Shown here: piece after piece, positions 22,769 to 33,599 of the stretch | Layout of the letters: every line of letters starts with the position of its first letter | Numbering within the stretch: position 1 is the first letter of the stretch | NCBI RefSeq assembly: GCF_003286085.1 | Contig: NW_020825577.1 | Span: 1 to 64,000 of the forward strand | Source: Drosophila persimilis | Taxonomy: Eukaryota; Arthropoda; Insecta; Diptera; Drosophilidae | Length of the DNA stretch: 64,000 nucleotides | Direction of reading: 5' to 3' | Made by a program: the position numbers and the translations under genes | Notes under the pieces: model-generated | Told to the model about the DNA's origin: nothing | Seen by the model: the letters and a program-made list of their open reading frames with translations, nothing else | Database searches by the model: none

Positions 22769-22873
22769 CCGAAGGTGATCCAGCCCGGGTTCCTTGCGCG
22801 TGAGGACGGCCTGCCGGTGGCCCAGAGCACCGTTTTTGGATGGATCGTGTCGGGGGCGTGCACCCAGCCATAG
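22769..22873 (+). pseudogene. Conserved tail of ORF3 beyond a stop codon
   Basis: After the TAA at 22766-22768 the same frame stays open for 34 codons to TAG at 22871-22873. The tail contains AQSTVFGWIVSG, which resembles QETIFGWVLTG at the end of the pol protease domain. The tail therefore belongs to the same domain, and the stop at 22766 looks like a lesion in this copy or, less likely, a read-through site. Confidence 0.65.
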
Positions 22874-22901
22874 GCCACCCCATTATACTTTGCAATCCTG
22901 C

Positions 22902-22916
22902 AAGGGGGGGGGAGGA
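22902..22916 (+). other. Polypurine tract
   Basis: AAGGGGGGGGGAGGA, an uninterrupted purine run directly before the 3' LTR, as required for plus-strand DNA priming. Confidence 0.9.
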
Positions 22917-23282
22917 TGTTCAGGCCAGCAATAGACAGTTTCCGCGCACTGTGCCGGCTCCGCGCGCCTCGGTCCCGGCTCGCGCTCGCGCGCTCGGAGG
23001 GGCGCTCGGATCCACAATCCACGATCCACACGGCGCTCACCTGCAGCACAAAGGCAGCATAAAGCATAGAGCATAAGGCATAGAGAGTTAGTTACGTTGT
23101 CACCCCCGCTTCAACCTGTCGACATACCGCGCGAATACCCAATAATTACATGAACAATATATATATATACACACAACGAAACCCATCGGCCTTTCCTTTC
23201 TGTGACGACTGCTAGGAGTTTATACTAGGAACATACACCTCGCCGTTGGATAATTGATCCTCGATCCGCTCCACTACAAACA
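22917..23282 (+). repeat. BEL element 3' LTR
   Basis: Second copy of the LTR, from TGTTCAGGCC to CTACAAACA, 366 bp. It is followed by T and then AAGTG and TCTATATAAGT, after which the satellite continues with GTAAGTGCCATATAG. The first 30 bases after the LTR are slightly aberrant (extra TATATA) compared with ordinary monomers. Confidence 0.93.
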
Positions 23283-23789
23283 TAAGTGTCTATATAAGTA
23301 TATATAAAGTGTAAGTGCCATATAGTTGCGGGGTTCAACTTTTTTTTGGGGCTAAATTGCCAAACTGGTGCTTGTGCCCACAATTTGCGATCCTGCCACA
23401 TTTCCTGGAGCGTGGGTGCTATATAGGTGCGGTGGTTCAATATACGTGCAAGTGCTGGATAGGGAAGGGATCTATATAAGTGCAGGTGCCATATAGCTGC
23501 GGAGGTTCCACTTTTTTGGGCTATAGTGTCATATTGGTTCTAGTGCCCAAGATGTGCGATCCTGCCACATTTCCTGGAGCGTGGGTGCTATATAGGTGCG
23601 GTGGTTCAATATACGTGCAAGTGCTGGATAGGGAAGGGATCTATATAAGTGCAGGTGCCATATAGCTGCTGAGGTTCCACTTTTTTTGGGCTATAGTGTC
23701 ATATTGGTTCTAGTGCCCAAGATGTGCGATCCTGCCACATTTCCTGGAGCGTGGGTGCTATATAGGTGCGGTGGTTCAATATACGTGCA

Positions 23790-26700
23790 AGTGCTGGATA
23801 CGGAAGGGATCTATATAAGTGCAGGTGCCATATAGCTGCGGAGGTTCCACTTTTTTTGGGCTATAGTGTCATATTGGTTCTAGTGCCCAAGATGTGCGAT
23901 CCTGCCACATTTCCTGGAGCGTGGGTGCTATATAGGTGCGGTGGTTCAATATACGTGCAAGTGCTGGATAGGGAAGGGATCTATATAAGTGCAGGTGCCA
24001 TATAGCTGCGGAGGTTCCACTTTTTTTGGGCTATAGTGTCATATTGGTTCTAGTGCCCAAGATGTGCGATCCTGCCACATTTCCTGGAGCGTGGGTGCTA
24101 TATAGGTGCGGTGGTTCAATATACGTGCAAGTGCTGGATAGGGAAGGGATCTATATAAGTGCAGGTGCCATATAGCTGCGGAGGTTCCACTTTTTTTGGG
24201 CTATAGTGTCATATTGGTTCTAGTGCCCAAGATGTGCGATCCTGCCACATTTCCTGGAGCGTGGGTGCTATATAGGTGCGGTGGTTCAATATACGTGCAA
24301 GTGCTGGATACGGAAGGGATCTATTTAAGTGCAGGTGCCATATAGCTGCGGAGGTTCCACTTTTTTTGGGCTATAGTGTCATATTGGTTCTAGTGCCCAA
24401 GATGTGCGATCCTGCCACATTTCCTGGAGCGTGGGTGCTATATAGGTGCGGTGGTTCAATATACGTGCAAGTTCTGGATAGGGAAGGGATCTATATAAGT
24501 GCAGGTGCCATATAGCTGCGGAGGTTCCACTTTTTTTGGGCTATAGTGTCATATTGGTTCTAGTGCCCAAGATGTGCGATCCTGCCACATTTCCTGGAGC
24601 GTGGGTGCTATATAGGTGCGGTGGTTCAATATACGTGCAAGTGCTGGATAGGGAAGGGATCTATATAAGTGCAGGTGCCATATAGCTGCGGAGGTTCCAC
24701 TTTTTTGGGCTATAGTGTCATATTGGTTCTAGTGCCCAAGATGTGCGATCCTGCCACATTTCCTGGAGCGTGGGTGCTATATATGTGCGGTGGTTCAATA
24801 TACGTGCAAGGGCTGGATAGGGAAGGGTTCTATATAAGTGCGGTGGTTCAATATACATGCAAGTGCTGGATAGGGAAGGGTTCTATATAAGTGTAAGTGC
24901 CATATAGTTGCGGGGTTCAACTTTTTTTTGGGGCTAAATTGCCAAACTGGTGCTTGTGCCCAAAATTTGCGATCCTGCCACATTTCCTGGAGCGTGGGTG
25001 CTATATAGGTGCGGTGGTTCAATATACGTGCAAGTGCTGGATAGGGAAGGGATCTATATAAGTGCAGGTGCCATATAGCTGCGGAGGTTCCACTTTTTTG
25101 GGCTTTAGTGTCATATTGGTTCTAGTGCCCAAGATGTGCGATCCTGCCACATTTCCTGGAGCGTGGGTGCTATATAGGTGCGGTGGTTCAATATACGTGC
25201 AAGTGCTGGATAGGGAAGGGATCTATATAAGTGCAGGTGCCATATAGCTGCGGAGGTTCCACTTTTTTTGGGCTATAGTGTCATATTGGTTCTAGTGCCC
25301 AAGGTGTGCGATCCTGCCACATTTCCTGGAGCGTGGGTGCTATATAGGTGCGGTGGTTCAATATACGTGCAAGTGCTGGATAGGGAAGGGATCTATATAA
25401 GTGCAGGTGCCATATAGCTGCGGAGGTTCCACTTTTTTTGGGCTATAGTGTCATATTGGTTCTAGTGCCCAAGATGTGCGATCCTGCCACATTTCCTGGA
25501 GCGTGGGTGCTATATAGGTGCGGTGGTTCAATATACGTGCAAGTGCTGGATAGGGAAGGGATCTATATAAGTGCAGGTGCCATATAACTGCGGAGGTTCC
25601 ACTTTTTTGGGCTATAGTGTCATATTGGTTCTAGTGCCCAAGATGTGCGATCCTGCCACATTTCCTGGAGCGTGGGTGCTATATATGTGCGGTGGTTCAA
25701 TATACGTGCAAGGGCTGGATAGGGAAGGGTTCTATATAAGTGCGGTGGTTCAATATACATGCAAGTGCTGGATAGGGAAGGGTTCTATATAAGTGTAAGT
25801 GCCATATAGTTGCGGGGTTCAACTTTTTTTTGGGGCTAAATTGCCAAACTGGTGCTTGTGCCCAAAATTTGCGATCCTGCCACATTTCCTGGAGCGTGGG
25901 TGCTATATAGGTGCGGTGGTTCAATATACGTGCAAGTGCTGGATAGGGAAGGGATCTATATAAGTGCAGGTGCCATATAGCTGCGGAGGTTCCACTTTTT
26001 TTGGGCTTTAGTGTCATATTGGTTCTAGTGCCCAAGATGTGCGATCCTGCCACATTTCCTGGAGCGTGGGTGCTATATAGGTGCGGTGGTTCAATATACG
26101 TGCAAGTGCTGGATAGGGAAGGGATCTATATAAGTGCAGGTGCCATATAGCTGCGGAGGTTCCACTTTTTTTGGGCTATAGTGTCATATTGGTTCTAGTG
26201 CCCAAGATGTGCGATCCTGCCACATTTCCTGGAGAGTGGGTGCTATATAGGTGCGGTGGTTCAATATACGTGCAAGTGCTGGATAGGGAAGGGATCTATA
26301 TAAGTGCAGGTGCCATATAGCTGCGGAGGTTCCACTTTTTTTGGGCTATAGTGTCATATTGGTTCTAGTGCCCAAGATGTGCGATCCTGCCACATTTCCT
26401 GGAGCGTGGGTGCTATATAGGTGCGGTGGTTTAATATACGTGCAAGTGCTGGATAGGGAAGGGATCTATATAAGTGCAGGTGCCATATAGCTGCGGAGGT
26501 TCCACTTTTTTTGGGCTATAGTGTCATATTGGTTCTAGTGCCCAAGATGTGCGATCCTGCCACATTTCCTGGAGCGTGGGTGCTATATAGGTGCGGTGGT
26601 TCAATATACGTGCAAGTGCTGGATAGGGAAGGGATCTATACAAGTGCAGGTGCCATATAGCTGCGGAGGTTCCACTTTTTTGGGCTATAGTGTCATATTG

Positions 26701-29700
26701 GTTCTAGTGCCCAAGATGTGCGATCCTGCCACATTTCCTGGAGCGTGGGTGCTATATAGGTGCGGTGGTTCAATATACGTGCAAGTGCTGGATAGGGAAG
26801 GGATCTATATAAGTGCAGGTGCAATATAGCTGCTGAGGTTCCACTTATTTTGGGCTATAGTGTCATATTGGTTCTAGTGCCCAAGATGTGCGATCCTGCC
26901 ACATTTTCTTTAGCGTGGGTGCTATATAGGTGCGGTGGTTCAATATGCGTGCAAGTGCTGGATAGGGAAGGGATGTATATAAGTGCAGGTGCCATATAGC
27001 TGCGGAGGTTCCACTTTTTTTGGGCTATAGTCTCATATTGGTTCTAGTGCCCAAGATGTGCGATCCTGCCACATTTCCTGGAGAGTGGGTGCTATATAGG
27101 TGCGGTGGTTTAATATACGTGCAAGTGCTGGATAGGGAAGGGATCTATATAAGTGCAGGTGCCATATAGCTGCGGAGGTTCCACTTTTTTGGGCTATAGT
27201 GTCATATTGGTTCTAGTGCCCAAGATGCGCGATCCTGCCACATTTCCTGGAGCGTGGGTGCTATATATGTGCGGTGGTTCAATATACGTGCAAGTGCTGG
27301 ATAGGGAAGGGTTCTATATAAGTGCGGTGGTTCAATATACATGCAAGTGCTGGATACGGAAGGGATCTATATAAGTGCAGGTGCCATATAGCTGCGGAGG
27401 TTCCACTTTTTTTGGGCTATAGTGTCATATTGGTTCTAGTGCCCAAGATGTGCGATCCTGCCACATTTCCTGGAGCGTGGGTGCTATATAGGTGCGGTGG
27501 TTCAATATACGTGCAAGTGCTGGATAGGGAAGGGATCTATATAAGTGCAGGTGCCATATAGCTGCGGAGGTTCCACTTTTTTTGGGCTATAGTGTCATAT
27601 TGGTTCTAGTGCCCAAGATGTGCGATCCTGCCACATTTCCTGGAGCGTGGGTGCTATATAGGTGCGGTGGTTCAATATACGTGCAAGTGCTGGATAGGGA
27701 AGGGATCTATATAAGTGCAGGTGCCATATAGCTGCGGAGGTTCCACTTTTTTGGGCTATAGTGTCATATTGGTTCTAGTGCCCAAGATGTGCGATCCTGC
27801 CACATTTCCTGGAGCGTGGGTGCTATATAGGTGCGGTGGTTCAATATACGTGCAAGTGCTGGATACGGAAGGGATCTATTAAGTGCAGGTGCCATATAGC
27901 TGCGGAGGTTCCACTTTTTTTGGGCTATAGTGTCATATTGGTTCTAGTGCCCAAGATGTGCGATCCTGCCACATTTCCTGGAGCGTGGGTGCTATATAGG
28001 TGCGGTGGTTCAATATACGTGCAAGTTCTGGATAGGGAAGGGATCTATATAAGTGCAGGTGCCATATAGCTGCGGAGGTTCCACTTTTTTTGGGCTATAG
28101 TGTCATATTGGTTCTAGTGCCCAAGATGTGCGATCCTGCCACATTTCCTGGAGCGTGGGTGCTATATAGGTGCGGTGGTTCAATATACGTGCAAGTGCTG
28201 GATAGGGAAGGGATCTATATAAGTGCAGGTGCCATATAGCTGCGGAGGTTCCACTTTTTTGGGCTATAGTGTCATATTGGTTCTAGTGCCCAAGATGTGC
28301 GATCCTGCCACATTTCCTGGAGCGTGGGTGCTATATATGTGCGGTGGTTCAATATACGTGCAAGGGCTGGATAGGGAAGGGTTCTATATAAGTGCGGTGG
28401 TTCAATATACATGCAAGTGCTGGATAGGGAAGGGTTCTATATAAGTGTAAGTGCCATATAGTTGCGGGGTTCAACTTTTTTTTGGGGCTAAATTGCCAAA
28501 CTGGTGCTTGTGCCCAAAATTTGCGATCCTGCCACATTTCCTGGAGCGTGGGTGCTATATAGGTGCGGTGGTTCAATATACGTGCAAGTGCTGGATAGGG
28601 AAGGGATCTATATAAGTGCAGGTGCCATATAGCTGCGGAGGTTCCACTTTTTTTGGGCTTTAGTGTCATATTGGTTCTAGTGCCCAAGATGTGCGATCCT
28701 GCCACATTTCCTGGAGCGTGGGTGCTATATAGGTGCGGTGGTTCAATATACGTGCAAGTGCTGGATAGGGAAGGGATCTATATAAGTGCAGGTGCCATAT
28801 AGCTGCGGAGGTTCCACTTTTTTTGGGCTATAGTGTCATATTGGTTCTAGTGCCCAAGGTGTGCGATCCTGCCACATTTCCTGGAGCGTGGGTGCTATAT
28901 AGGTGCGGTGGTTCAATATACGTGCAAGTGCTGGATAGGGAAGGGATCTATATAAGTGCAGGTGCCATATAGCTGCGGAGGTTCCACTTTTTTTGGGCTA
29001 TAGTGTCATATTGGTTCTAGTGCCCAAGATGTGCGATCCTGCCACATTTCCTGGAGCGTGGGTGCTATATAGGTGCGGTGGTTCAATATACGTGCAAGTG
29101 CTGGATAGGGAAGGGATCTATATAAGTGCAGGTGCCATATAACTGCGGAGGTTCCACTTTTTTGGGCTATAGTGTCATATTGGTTCTAGTGCCCAAGATG
29201 TGCGATCCTGCCACATTTCCTGGAGCGTGGGTGCTATATATGTGCGGTGGTTCAATATACGTGCAAGGGCTGGATAGGGAAGGGTTCTATATAAGTGCGG
29301 TGGTTCAATATACATGCAAGTGCTGGATAGGGAAGGGTTCTATATAAGTGTAAGTGCCATATAGTTGCGGGGTTCAACTTTTTTTTGGGGCTAAATTGCC
29401 AAACTGGTGCTTGTGCCCAAAATTTGCGATCCTGCCACATTTCCTGGAGCGTGGGTGCTATATAGGTGCGGTGGTTCAATATACGTGCAAGTGCTGGATA
29501 GGGAAGGGATCTATATAAGTGCAGGTGCCATATAGCTGCGGAGGTTCCACTTTTTTTGGGCTATAGTGTCATATTGGTTCTAGTGCCCAAGATGTGCGAT
29601 CCTGCCACATTTCCTGGAGCGTGGGTGCTATATAGGTGCGGTGGTTCAATATACGTGCAAGTGCTGGATAGGGAAGGGATCTATATAAGTGCAGGTGCCA

Positions 29701-30900
29701 TATAGCTGCGGAGGTTCCACTTTTTTTGGGCTATAGTGTCATATTGGTTCTAGTGCCCAAGATGTGCGATCCTGCCACATTTCCTGGAGCGTGGGTGCTA
29801 TATAGGTGCGGTGGTTCAATATACGTGCAAGTGCTGGATAGGGAAGGGATCTATATAAGTGCAGGTGCCATATAGCTGCGGAGGTTCCACTTTTTTGGGC
29901 TATAGTGTCATATTGGTTCTAGTGCCCAAGATGTGCGATCCTGCCACATTTCCTGGAGCGTGGGTGCTATATAGGTGCGGTGGTTCAATATACGTGCAAG
30001 TGCTGGATAGGGAAGGGATCTATATAAGTGCAGGTGCCATATAGCTGCGGAGGTTCCACTTTTTTTGGGCTATAGTGTCATATTGGTTCTAGTGCCCAAG
30101 ATGTGCGATCCTGCCACATTTCCTGGAGCGTGGGTGCTATATAGGTGCGGTGGTTCAATATACGTGCAAGTGCTGGATAGGGAAGGGATCTATACAAGTG
30201 CAGGTGCCATATAGCTGCGGAGGTTCCACTTTTTTGGGCTATAGTGTCATATTGGTTCTAGTGCCCAAGATGTGCGATCCTGCCACATTTCCTGGAGCGT
30301 GGGTGCTATATAGGTGCGGTGGTTCAATATACGTGCAAGTGCTGGATAGGGAAGGGATCTATATAAGTGCAGGTGCAATATAGCTGCTGAGGTTCCACTT
30401 ATTTTGGGCTATAGTGTCATATTGGTTCTAGTGCCCAAGATGTGCGATCCTGCCACATTTTCTTTAGCGTGGGTGCTATATAGGTGCGGTGGTTCAATAT
30501 GCGTGCAAGTGCTGGATAGGGAAGGGATGTATATAAGTGCAGGTGCCATATAGCTGCGGAGGTTCCACTTTTTTTGGGCTATAGTCTCATATTGGTTCTA
30601 GTGCCCAAGATGTGCGATCCTGCCACATTTCCTGGAGAGTGGGTGCTATATAGGTGCGGTGGTTTAATATACGTGCAAGTGCTGGATAGGGAAGGGATCT
30701 ATATAAGTGCAGGTGCCATATAGCTGCGGAGGTTCCACTTTTTTGGGCTATAGTGTCATATTGGTTCTAGTGCCCAAGATGCGCGATCCTGCCACATTTC
30801 CTGGAGCGTGGGTGCTATATATGTGCGGTGGTTCAATATACGTGCAAGTGCTGGATAGGGAAGGGTTCTATATAAGTGCGGTGGTTCAATATACATGCAA
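23790..30900. repeat. 3.55-kb tandem segmental duplication of the array
   Basis: Private variants recur about 3,555 bp apart. They are GGATACGGAAGG (23797 and 27353), GGGCTTTAGTG (about 25099 and 28656), AAGGTGTGCG (25301 and 28857), CATATAACTGCGG (25582 and 29138), CTATACAAG (26636 and 30191), CCACTTATTTTGGGC (26842 and 30397), TTTTCTTTAGCG (26902 and 30457), TAGTCTCATATTGG (27028 and 30583) and GATGCGCGATCC (27226 and 30780). This makes two adjacent copies of roughly twenty monomers. A few variants, such as GGAGAGTGGG at 26231, are in one copy only. Confidence 0.88.
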
Positions 30901-31949
30901 GTGCTGGATAGGGAAGGGATCTATATAAGTGCAGGTGCCATATAGCTGCGGAGGTTCCACTTTTTTTGGGCTATAGTGTCATATTGGTTCTAGTGCCCAA
31001 GATGTGCGATCCTGCCACATTTCCTGGAGCGTGGGTGCTATATAGGTGCGGTGGTTCAATATACGTGCAAGTGCTGGATAGGGAAGGGATCTATATAAGT
31101 GCAGGTGCCATATAGCTGCGGAGGTTCCACTTTTTTTGGGCTATAGTGTCATATTGGTTCTAGTGCCCAAGATGTGCGATCCTGCCACATTTCCTGGAGC
31201 GTGGGTGCTATATAGGTGCGGTGGTTTAATATACGTGCAAGTGCTGGATAGGGAAGGGATCTATATAAGTGCAGGTGCCATATAGCTGCGGAGGTTCCAC
31301 TTTTTTTGGGCTATAGTGTCATATTGGTTCTAGTGCCCAAGATGTGCGATCCTGCCACATTTCCTGGAGCGTGGGTGCTATATAGGTGCGGTGGTTCAAT
31401 ATACGTGCAAGTGCTGGATAGGGAAGGGATCTATATAAGTGCAGGTGCCATATAGCTGCGGAGGTTCCACTTTTTTGGGCTATAGTGTCATATTGGTTCT
31501 AGTGCCCAAGATGTGCGATCCTGCCACATTTCCTGGAGCGTGGGTGCTATATAGGTGCGGTGGTTCAATATACGTGCAAGTGCTGGATAGGGAAGGGATC
31601 TATATAAGTGCAGGTGCCATATAGCTGCTGAGGTTCCACTTATTTTGGGCTATAGTGTCATATTGGTTCTAGTGCCCAAGATGTGCGATCCTGCCACATT
31701 TCTTGAGCGTGGGTGCTATATAGGTGCGGTGGTTCAATATGCGTGCAAGTGCTGGATAGGGAAGGGATCTATATAAGTGCAGGTGCCATATAGCTGCGGA
31801 GGTTCCACTTTTTTTGCGCTATAGTGTCATATTGGTTCTAGTGACCAAGATGTGCGATCCTGCCACATTTCCTGGAGCGTGGGTGCTATATAGGTGCGGT
31901 GGTTCAATATGCGTGCAAGTGCTGGATAGGGAAGGGATGTATATAAGTG

Positions 31950-33490
31950 CAGGTGCCATATAGCTGCGGAGGTTCCACTTTTTTTGGGCTATAGTGTCAT
32001 ATTGGTTCTAGTGCCCAAGATGTGCGATCCTGCCACATTTCCTGGAGCGTGGGTGCTATATAGGTGCGGTGGTTCAATATACGTGCAAGTGCTGGATAGG
32101 GAAGGGATCTATATAAGTGCAGGTGCCATATAGCTGCGGAGGTTCCACTTTTTTTGGGCTATAGTGTCATATTGGTTCTAGTGCCCAAGATGTGCGATCC
32201 TGCCACATTTCCTGGAGCGTGGGTGCTATATAGGTGCGGTGGTTCAATATACGTGCAAGTGCTGGATAGGGAAGGGATCTATATAAGTGCAGGTGCCATA
32301 TAGCTGCGGAGGTTCCACTTTTTTTGGGCTATAGTGTCATATTGGTTCTAGTGCCCAAGATGTGCGATCCTGCCACATTTCCTGGAGCGTGGGTGCTATA
32401 TAGGTGCGGTGGTTCAATATACGTGCAAGTGCTGGATAGGGAAGGGATCTATATAAGTGCAGGTGCCATATAGCTGCGGAGGTTCCACTTTTTTTGGGCT
32501 ATAGTGTCATATTGGTTCTAGTGCCCAAGATGTGCGATCCTGCCACATTTCCTGGAGCGTGGGTGCTATATAGGTGCGGTGGTTCAATATACGTGCAAGT
32601 GCTGGATAGGGAAGGGATCTATATAAGTGCAGGTGCCATATAGCTGCGGAGGTTCCACTTTTTTTGGGCTATAGTGTCATATTGGTTCTAGTGCCCAAGA
32701 TGTGCGATCCTGCCACATTTCCTGGAGCGTGGGTGCTATATAGGTGCGGTGGTTCAATATACGTGCAAGTGCTGGATAGGGAAGGGATCTATATAAGTGC
32801 AGGTGCCATATAGCTGCGGAGGTTCCACTTTTTTTGGGCTATAGTGTCATATTGGTTCTAGTGCCCAAGATGTGCGATCCTGCCACATTTCCTGGAGCGT
32901 GGGTGCTATATAGGTGCGGTGGTTCAATATACGTGCAAGTGCTGGATAGGGAAGGGATCTATATAAGTGCAGGTGCCATATAGCTGCGGAGGTTCCACTT
33001 TTTTTGGGCTATAGTGTCATATTGGTTCTAGTGCCCAAGATGTGCGATCCTGCCACATTTCCTGGAGCGTGGGTGCTATATAGGTGCGGTGGTTCAATAT
33101 ACGTGCAAGTGCTGGATAGGGAAGGGATCTATATAAGTGCAGGTGCCATATAGCTGCGGAGGTTCCACTTTTTTTGGGCTATAGTGTCATATTGGTTCTA
33201 GTGCCCAAGATGTGCGATCCTGCCACATTTCCTGGAGCGTGGGTGCTATATAGGTGCGGTGGTTCAATATACGTGCAAGTGCTGGATAGGGAAGGGATCT
33301 ATATAAGTGCAGGTGCCATATAGCTGCGGAGGTTCCACTTTTTTTGGGCTATAGTGTCATATTGGTTCTAGTGCCCAAGATGTGCGATCCTGCCACATTT
33401 CCTGGAGCGTGGGTGCTATATAGGTGCGGTGGTTCAATATACGTGCAAGTGCTGGATAGGGAAGGGATCTATATAAGTGCAGGTGCCATA
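31950..33490. repeat. Run of near-invariant 170-bp monomers
   Basis: About nine consecutive monomers look identical by eye, with an exact 170-bp period, T7 before GGGC and GGGATCTATATAAG in each. This is the most homogeneous part of the window. The run ends where a T6 monomer and then ATACAGTGC appear at about 33508-33612. Confidence 0.85.
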
Positions 33491-33599
33491 TAGCTGCGGA
33501 GGTTCCACTTTTTTGGGCTATAGTGTCATATTGGTTCTAGTGCCCAAGATGTGCGATCCTGCCACATTTCCTGGAGCGTGGGTGCTATATAGGTGCGGT

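Larger units (their letters stand above)
14950..23283 (+). mobile_element. BEL/Pao LTR retrotransposon, complete ends, defective coding region
   Basis: An 8.3-kb element inserted in the satellite. It has 364/366-bp direct LTRs that differ by about two substitutions and two single-base indels. It also has a tRNA-type primer site, a gag with DUF1759 and zinc knuckles, a pol in the order protease, RT, RNase H, integrase, DUF5641 (the BEL/Pao order), an extra downstream ORF and a purine tract before the 3' LTR. The array resumes in the same monomer region after it. AAGTG directly precedes TTCAGG on the left and directly follows ACAT on the right, so a 5-bp target duplication is likely if the LTR is read as TTCAGG to ACAT. 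With conventional TG to CA ends, only AAG matches. Gag-pol is broken by several indels and deletions, so this copy cannot be autonomous. Confidence 0.93.

Noticed and set aside
25697..26053. 118-codon - strand ORF, repeated identically at 28349-28705
   Set aside because: The identity follows from the 3.55-kb array duplication. The translation is one and a half monomers, and codon-level conservation is not separable from DNA-level repeat homogenisation.
32101..33480. CENP-B box in the satellite
   Set aside because: No match to the TTCG....A..CGGG pattern found by eye in the consensus monomer; flies lack a canonical CENP-B system.
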